Assembly: GCF_029227915.1 (NCBI RefSeq)
Contig: NC_079879.1
Coordinates: forward strand, 8,618,001-8,682,000
Origin: Hydractinia symbiolongicarpus
Lineage: Eukaryota > Cnidaria > Hydrozoa > Anthoathecata > Hydractiniidae
Direction of reading: 5' to 3'
DNA length: 64,000 nt
Shown here: one piece after another, positions 57,053 through 64,000 of the stretch
How the letters are laid out: every line of letters starts with the position of its first letter
Position numbering within the stretch: the stretch's first letter is position 1
Notes under the pieces: model-generated
What the model was told of the DNA's origin: nothing
What the model saw: only the letters and a program-made list of their open reading frames with translations
Databases searched by the model: none
Translations under genes and position numbers: made by a program

Positions 57053-58980
57053 CTTGTCCGAAGTGTTGATGTTAGTAATATATATTAAATTTTATAAATT
57101 CTGTAATTCCGTCTATAATTCTATATTTTAACTTATTCTCTATATACGAGTTAAAAATCAAAACATTTCCACGAGATAACAACAACTTAAAACTTTTTAA
57201 AAATTTCTTCACATTGAACTGCGTGCTATCCTGTCTCAAAAATTCCACATCTCATATGAACGCTCAACCAACTATAAATCTCTTCACAGCTCGCTTCGTA
57301 TTGCACAATTCGATGTTATACAAACAATACGTATTATCACGTGACTAAAAGTAAAACAATCATAACGATTTTCATTGGCTTAAAAAACAATTGAAAAGAT
57401 GAATAACCTCTTTTTTAATAAAACAATCAATCAATACACAAGGTTGTTAACGTTGAATGGGCCACATATTAAAAGGCGCTATATTATGTTTTATTAAATT
57501 CACAGGCAGTCTTCATCCAGAAAAAAAGATTTTTAAAGTGTTTTCCCTGCTATCGGAAAACTTAAATCCTCAGCTGCTTATAAGTTATATGAAATTTTCA
57601 TAAAGTTACAATGTAAAAAAATATGAATAGCAATGGGCTCTTTTAAAAAAGTTCTGATGAAATCTTTTTGGCCTGGTTTCTATTAACATAATATTTTTCG
57701 TTTTACTTGGCAGACCTATACTTTGTCACATGATATGACGCCAAAGCTTAGAATTTCTCCACGCATTTAAGTTTTCAGCACAAAAAATGTTGATTTATCG
57801 CGTTGTGTTAAAAAATATATTTTTTTAAAATGGATAAACGATCATATCGCATCACTCAACTTAATTAACACTTCAGGAAATTACGTTGTTGTAATTAGCT
57901 CTCTGATCACTCTCGCCACTGCTCATTTAGGGGTCTAATAGCTCAGAAAAAAAGTTTTAAAACCATTTATAGACTTTGACTAAAGTAATTACAATATTTT
58001 ATCTTTGTCATCAGCGCAGGATATAACTTATCCTTTTGGAAGGGCGGGAACAAGCGCACGCACCATTTTCAAATCCTGTTCACGGCATGCACAATCACAG
58101 GGATACCCAACACTTGCTATTATAATGGCGACTGTAAATTAACCGACATTGCTGTTTCGTGGATGATTGCCCACGCTAAAAATGTGTGCCGCAAATGTAA
58201 ATAATTCCTGAAATATAATCACGAAAGGAATACATGCTGGGTTTAAACAGATTAAGAATTACCCCTGAAAACCCTAGTTAGTTATTAAAACTACTTGGGT
58301 GCCACACAATTTTCACTATGAAAAGTAGCCAATTTCTATTATCGCAGAGCAGTCCTGATGACAGGTTGGGACAATCTGACAAAACGTGTTAGAATCTTAT
58401 TAATCAAGTAATAGCCCTGGGTGACGACACAAACATTCCTCAAATAACTTAAAAATATAGCACATTTTAAATAAAGGGTTCTTTGATTGTGGCCACTAGA
58501 AGTTTTTGGTGCAAGATGGTTTTTAAAGGCGCTTACGTCAGGTGAGACCACACATGATTTTCCATTTATAAATATTCACGCATTGAAAGGGACTTCGGAA
58601 GAAAAAGAATACAAGAATAATGACCCTCCTACACGGTGTTTTGTGGTTGGTGTAGTTAATTAGAATGGATAAGATCAATAGATAACACAGATTGCACAAC
58701 TCCTAAGAATCTTATAACGACCGTTTAACGAGGTTTTAACAAAAGAACCCTTAATGAAGATAATGCCATCATATCTCCTTCAATCACAAGAAACTACCGC
58801 CGTTTAATGACTTAGCTAATTAGAAAAAATCACTTAAGTGTCAACCACGAAAAGGCGTGACGAAGTGTCACGTTTAATGCGGGGCAGTTAGCTACACCCT
58901 AACGAGTAGCTTCGACGCATTTTCCGATTTAAGGATTCACTTCAATGCATCTCGGATATTCTATATTTAAAACAGAATAC
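57053..58980. other. FoxO upstream region
   Basis: AT-rich with no other gene supported. The FoxO promoter or 5' exon should lie here or further upstream, but no unambiguous core promoter was found. Confidence 0.4.
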
Positions 58981-58993
58981 GTCACACCGTTGT

Positions 58994-59041
58994 TATAAAA
59001 ATAGATCCTCACTTGGTCATATCAGTTTTATCGCTCGCTAG
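58994..59041 (+). promoter_or_regulatory. Possible TATA promoter with short first exon
   Basis: TATAAAAA at 58994-59001 is followed about 40 nt later by GCTCGCTAG|GTACGT, a strong donor sequence at 59042. This resembles a core promoter with a tiny untranslated exon, similar in layout to the secreted peptide gene at 12.2 kb. No downstream coding exon could be joined with confidence. Confidence 0.25.
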
Positions 59042-61938
59042 GTACGTTATTTTCTGTAGGTCGTACAATATATAAAAAAATTGTGTGGAATTTTAACTGT
59101 TCAAACGTAAATCACAGGGTCACTTATCTTGTGATTTGTAAAAACGTTTTCGTTAAGAACTACATTTCTTAACCTATATCACAATTAACATTGAATACTA
59201 ATTTAAATACTTTTTCTCTACCCGCAAAATTCTTTCAAATGACAAACCGGGGATATGGAGAAAGTTTAGGAGAAGATAAAATCTACTAAATTGAATAAAA
59301 TAAGCATCTATTACTATTTAAAATACATAGCATATCAATTAACAATCATATCAATTATAAACATCCAGTCGGCTCTTGGTAACTCAACACACTCTCACTT
59401 TATCAAACCCATACACAATAAAAATATTTCTTCCGCAAAACTTTTCTTATCACCAGAGTTAACGACACAAAGAACATACTGTATTACACTCGAAAAAACA
59501 TTGGGTTTAAATTTTTTCAGTTGTAAAATCTTTAGAACCTTCCCGCCACCTTGAATAGAAATAAAACCGACTTTTACATAATTATAGTATCTGGCGCGAA
59601 GACCACAGAACTCTCGCAAAAATATTTTAATATATACATGTTAAAAACAAGAAAGCTGCGTGTGAACACGCTGAAGATACGTTTATTATACACATGCCAC
59701 GATCAGGTTATTTCTCCGTCAAAGTATTTAAAGAAGGTCACAAGTATCACTGGGTCTACTGTTCTCCCTCGTTCATGGAAGAAGTGCGATGAACGGGCCC
59801 GCCACGGGATGCAGTTCTCGTACGTAAAGTCGGAACTGAGAAACAAAAATTACAACATGGGTTTAGACAAAAAAGAGAGTCAACAGCTCAAAATATTCCT
59901 GCTTTTAAAAGCATTTGCAGCAGACATCTTTTTTCAAAAATTAAAATTCCGAAAACACTGTCATTTTTGATCTGATGGAGATTAAGCATTTTGAGCGCCG
60001 ACATCCGGAGATTGGGAGCTGTGGTCAAAAATGCTTTAATGGAAACCGGCGTTCCTATATATACTGTGAGTTTTCTAAACACCATCAAGGTGGTCATTCG
60101 GGTGTCTGTCAACTTTCAAGGTTTTCGAGGCTTTCCTCTATTTTTGTTGGCTTTTCTTCAAGTATTCTCACCCTTTACAAAGCCCTTAACCACAAACACA
60201 AGAAAACCTAGGAACTTAGGCAAATATAAAAACGAAGAAAAGTATTTGAAGTAAAAAGGCGAAACTTCCACTCACTTTTTCTGATCCTTAACTGTAGAGA
60301 AAGCCTGTGTTACATTGCAATCAAGTATTTATTCACATCATTTTTTTAAAATGCACGTACCTAATCCACAGCCTTGCATCAACAACAACATTCCCTCACC
60401 ACATTTTCCAGGCTAAAAAATTAAACGCATGTTTTAACTTATCTACATTCATGGTGTCGACACTATTATAATTGGTTACAGAAAAACAAAAAGCATGTTA
60501 AAGGTGAAAAAATTCTTCGCAATTCTCTTTGCATCGGTAAGGTATGGCAGGTTACCTGCATAAAATTACACAGTTCGCATGAAAAGATCAGGTACACGTA
60601 TCCTCTTTGAGAAGTGAAGTATCTGTCGATGGTAAAGTTACAAGTGTTTGTTTATTCCAGGAAACATAAACATCATTCAAAAACAAAAAATTGCGCAATG
60701 GCCTTTTTTTAAATTTTCAGCGTAAAGTTACAATGCATACCTCTTCAACAAAAACATTGATCGAATCCAAAGATTCCAGAATTGATGATTTCTGACGATC
60801 TAGTTTCGTATGAAAGTAGTTCTAAAATCGAAAATAAAAGTCCGGTTTTTGTCCTGGGAATGAAATATATCAAAGGATTTATATTACGAAATATTGTGGA
60901 GGAAAAACGTATAGAGTCCCTTAATATGCGTGGGAAAACAGAATTGAAAAACTCGACGGGAAAAAGAATCTGCTTTTAAAGTAATTACAAAATATTGTTT
61001 TAAAATGACAAAATTAAAAAAAAAAGGTTGAAAGTTTTACAGTTTTATTAGCTACAACTCAGTGGTCCTAATTATTGGAGTAAATGCAGGTGAGAAAAGC
61101 TTCCGGCATTGAAGTAATAATTTTAAATGTATGCATTTTTCTTGTCTCAATACGATCCAACAGGAAAAAATTCCAACCAGGTCAATCATAATTACCGCTT
61201 GGTGTGCCACTAATTAAATACAGTCAACTGCACTGTCATTTTTTTGCGTCACTATGGAAACTGAGTCAGCAAATTATTAAACTTTAAAAAGAGCCGTTTT
61301 GTTTTCAGACAATAGTATAATTTACAAAAAAGACATAAAGGTCCGGTCTGAAATTAATAAAAGGCGCACGTAACCGGTAATAAATCATACATTATTTTGA
61401 CTGTATTGACAGTATAAGTTGTTTGGTCCGTTTAAAGACAAAAGAAATATCAACCTCGAAAACTATTATTAATGAGACCATATATAAAAACACTAACAAA
61501 ATATTTTAAATAATAAGCGAATTGTCTTTTCTTGATTTTAGCAGTTAAAATCGAACTTAGTTACTTTTAATTGGTGGTTATAAAATAACGTCACACTATG
61601 GTCAAATTCTGACAAAAATCAATTTTCAAGGCGATGATACAGATGAAACTACTAATGGTATAAGTGTCCCTACCGCCTCGACTTTGTAGGTAGAATGGGC
61701 ACTAGTTATAACCAACACTTGGCATCTAAATTTAAAATAAGAAAAAAAAGAGAATAAATTACGAATATTAAAACATTTGCAAACAGAATGGTATGTCGAA
61801 CACATTAATATTTGTAAAGAATTACGACATTAAATGACTGAAAAAAATAACAACACTTCCTGCTCTCCACCACAGGGCTGATATATTAGAGTTAGACAAT
61901 AGTGTATTTCAAACCAACAACTAAAGAAAGGGGGAGAA
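59042..61938. other. Mostly non-coding stretch with a GC-richer island
   Basis: The segment at about 59750-60130 has higher GC and is open in several frames on both strands (plus 59551-59970, 59975-60211 and 59991-60254; minus 59888-60112). A possible plus-strand exon at 59987-60065 ends at the donor ACT|GTGAGT. Strand and frame cannot be decided, and no domain is recognised. Confidence 0.3.
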
Positions 61939-63780
61939 TTACTTTAGCTTGTCATGAACTTCATTGGTGACGTCAGGTCGGCTGAAACGAAAAAATGAAA
62001 ATGCTGTATTTAATTATATGACAATTTAAACGACTTGGGCAGGAGCCAACGCCTTTATCGTTAGCTTTGTCACCATAGCAACAAATATACCATTTAAAGA
62101 TGGCGCAGATTAACATCCCGGTTTCTACTATCAAAATTTAAAAAAATTACAGCTGTTTTTATTTAAAAACTAAATTTTCCGCATCAATTTTTCAATAGAA
62201 ACTTTTTAACTTTATTTGTCGAAACATTTAGATAAAAAATCGAGTAACAAAAGAATTGTGTAACACATCGGGAAACAGCGCATTGTTTTTGTGATGTAAG
62301 AACTGTAGCAATTGGATGTCCAAAGTGCCAAAATTGGTCGTTAAAAGATCATTTAAAAGAACAGGACGAGATATGCTGTTGGCAGAAGGAAAGTGGAAAA
62401 AATTATGAGTAACTTTAATTAGAAGGTTAATTAAAAAAAAAAAGGATATTTACTAACATGAATAGCATTAAGACCAAAAGGTGTAACAAAAAAGAAATTA
62501 CGACATACTGAAGTATAAACAAAATCAACTATGCTATAAAGTACTGTAACTAACATTTAACACATCCGTCATAGGAAGTTGAAAAAGGGGCTGGTTCCTA
62601 ACGTGTGGTTACTGAGGTGTACTGAGATATGGTTATGGTTTAATAACGAGGTCAACTGCATGTACATACACATTTTTTATAAGGATTTGTTCATAAAAAC
62701 GTCGAGGCTGAGATTTGTCAAAAATTAACAACGTACATATTCACAATACAGTTTTTCTATCTTTTTATTTGTACGTGTTTCCACAATAACAATTTTAACA
62801 TCACTGATCTCAAATTTTTGCCATACATTTCTTAATTTTTGTAAGAACACAAATAAGAACATCTAACCGTTTAAACTTGTTTTTTTGCCAGATATTACAC
62901 TCACAAGTAGCTGTAGCAAGTGACTCTGGGTGTTTACAAACATATCGACAAAAAAGGTGTTGTAGTTGGAAATTTGCCAATCAAACTTTGACAACTGCTA
63001 AACTATTTTTTAAGCACTGGTGAACCAACAAACAACTTGAAGGCTTAGTCATTGGTAAAAGAAAAAGAGAGGTTGGCTACAGCAGACAAAAAAAAAGATT
63101 TGTTGAAATTCTAAAAAATAAACTCAAAGAGAAAAAGAATTTGTGGACATTAATACAGTAATAAAAATTATAGAAATTGCTACATATAAATGTAATAAAT
63201 AACTCAGAATACTAATTTTATTTAGAATTTAAATAAGCACCCCTTTTGATCGTAGAGGGGCGTTTATTTAAGGGGGCGCTAATTCAAGGGGGCGCTTAAT
63301 GAGTCCTTAAACGCAAATTTTGAATATTTTGGCATTCATTCCCTTGAAAGCTTTATCATCTCCAAAATCATTGTTTAAAATTTTATTACGTAAGGGGATA
63401 TAAATAACGAGAGCATTTAAAAATGTTATCAAGATTTGTTTTGGCGTTAAAGAATTTTCTACCCGTGGAAGAAAGTATTGGTTATAACAGCTGATAAACC
63501 AAACTGCAATGCAAATTTATTAAATTAAGAAAAATAAGGGCAAGAAAAAAAGACTTTTAGAAATAAAATATTGAGGTTATTTTAAAATATTCAGGATAAC
63601 TCACAAATAAAAAGGGGAATTTATGGGACCTTGAGATTCTTAGTTTATACTACCACAATTCAAATACCAACAATAAAATAGGAAGTTTATTTACCTCATA
63701 AAGGCTTTTACAAACTGTGCCAAGTTATGCGGATTTTGGTTGTTGGTAATATCTTTTATATAAGTATCAACAAGTTCCAT
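61939..63780 (-). CDS. Candidate small two-exon protein, 42 residues
   Basis: Exon 1 (63780-63695) begins with ATG and gives 28 codons plus 2 nt up to the donor AG|GTAAAT. Exon 2 (61981-61939) lies behind the strong acceptor TTTTCGTTTCAG, supplies the missing base and 13 codons, then stops. The joined product is a 42-residue, probably helical, charged peptide with no signal sequence. The codon phase fits exactly and both splice sites are good. The 1.7-kb intron could hide further exons, so this may be only the ends of a longer gene. I do not recognise the family. Confidence 0.4.
63238..63300. repeat. GGGGCGTTTATT fragment
   Basis: Contains GAGGGGCGTTTATTTAAGGG and GGGGGCGCTTAATGAG, like the internal units of the TIR element at 40.4-40.9 kb. 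Neither terminus is preserved. It sits in the intron of the candidate small gene. Confidence 0.55.
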
Positions 63781-64000
63781 GTTTACATTCTTTTTGCTTT
63801 TCTAAATATTTAGATGACAAAACTATCAATGATGAACTTAACACGTTATCCCAAATTATAACGCATGCACCTAAATTGGTATTAGTGCAAACTTGGATTT
63901 TCATGCAAATGATTTAGAATTTCTTTTTAATTTTTGTTAGTTCCAACGTCTGAAGCATTTTATGTCTGTTAACCAATTGTTTTTTATTCATATTGATCTT
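63781..64000. other. Window end, no feature
   Basis: AT-rich sequence upstream of the candidate small gene; no promoter element stands out. Confidence 0.4.

Noticed and set aside
59551-59970. 139-codon plus-strand ORF as a gene
   Set aside because: Starts at a non-ATG codon, has no recognisable domain, and competing frames are open on both strands.
1-64000. CRISPR array or prokaryotic operon structure
   Set aside because: No regularly spaced direct repeats with unique spacers and no operon layout; genes have spliceosomal introns.

Overview
The window is animal nuclear DNA. It is AT-rich, its protein-coding genes have GT-AG introns and metazoan-only members (FoxO, BRK1), and the space between genes is long and full of decayed transposons. 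The combination of a single FoxO with intact AKT sites, tRNA-derived SINEs, Helitron-like elements, a LINE of a type I associate with cnidarians, and splice acceptors sitting right in front of start codons fits a cnidarian, most likely a hydrozoan. The species assignment is inference.

Layout. 1-12 kb has no gene I can support. It holds two tRNA-derived SINEs, a perfect 24-bp-arm hairpin and a local duplication. At 12.2-13.0 kb lies a small three-exon gene for a secreted six-cysteine peptide, with its own TATA box and poly(A) signal; single-ORF searches miss it. 13-23 kb is mostly empty, with a Helitron 3' end, a palindromic element and two weak exon candidates. At 23.2-25.7 kb two minus-strand genes follow each other: BRK1 (WAVE complex) and a C10orf67-like coiled-coil protein. 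26-36 kb is transposon-rich: a retroelement relic, a 5'-truncated LINE, two Helitron copies in opposite orientation and a SINE. 36.9-39.0 kb carries TWNK, the mitochondrial DNA helicase, in one coding exon. 40-53 kb contains a TIR element, a second LINE relic, a PIF/Harbinger-like element with a coding remnant, a GGCGGAT-type TIR element and several short palindromic 'CCTCGTCCCAGG' elements. 54.9-57.1 kb is FoxO on the minus strand in two coding exons. The last 7 kb is nearly empty apart from a candidate 42-codon spliced ORF on the minus strand (61.9-63.8 kb).

The recognised genes are unrelated housekeeping or regulatory genes (actin nucleation, mtDNA replication, insulin/stress transcription) and do not form a pathway. 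The two most interesting points are the hidden secreted peptide gene, and the fact that BRK1, the C10orf67-like gene, TWNK and FoxO all have a plausible 3' splice acceptor 0-44 nt before the ATG. That would suit spliced-leader trans-splicing or short 5'-UTR exons.
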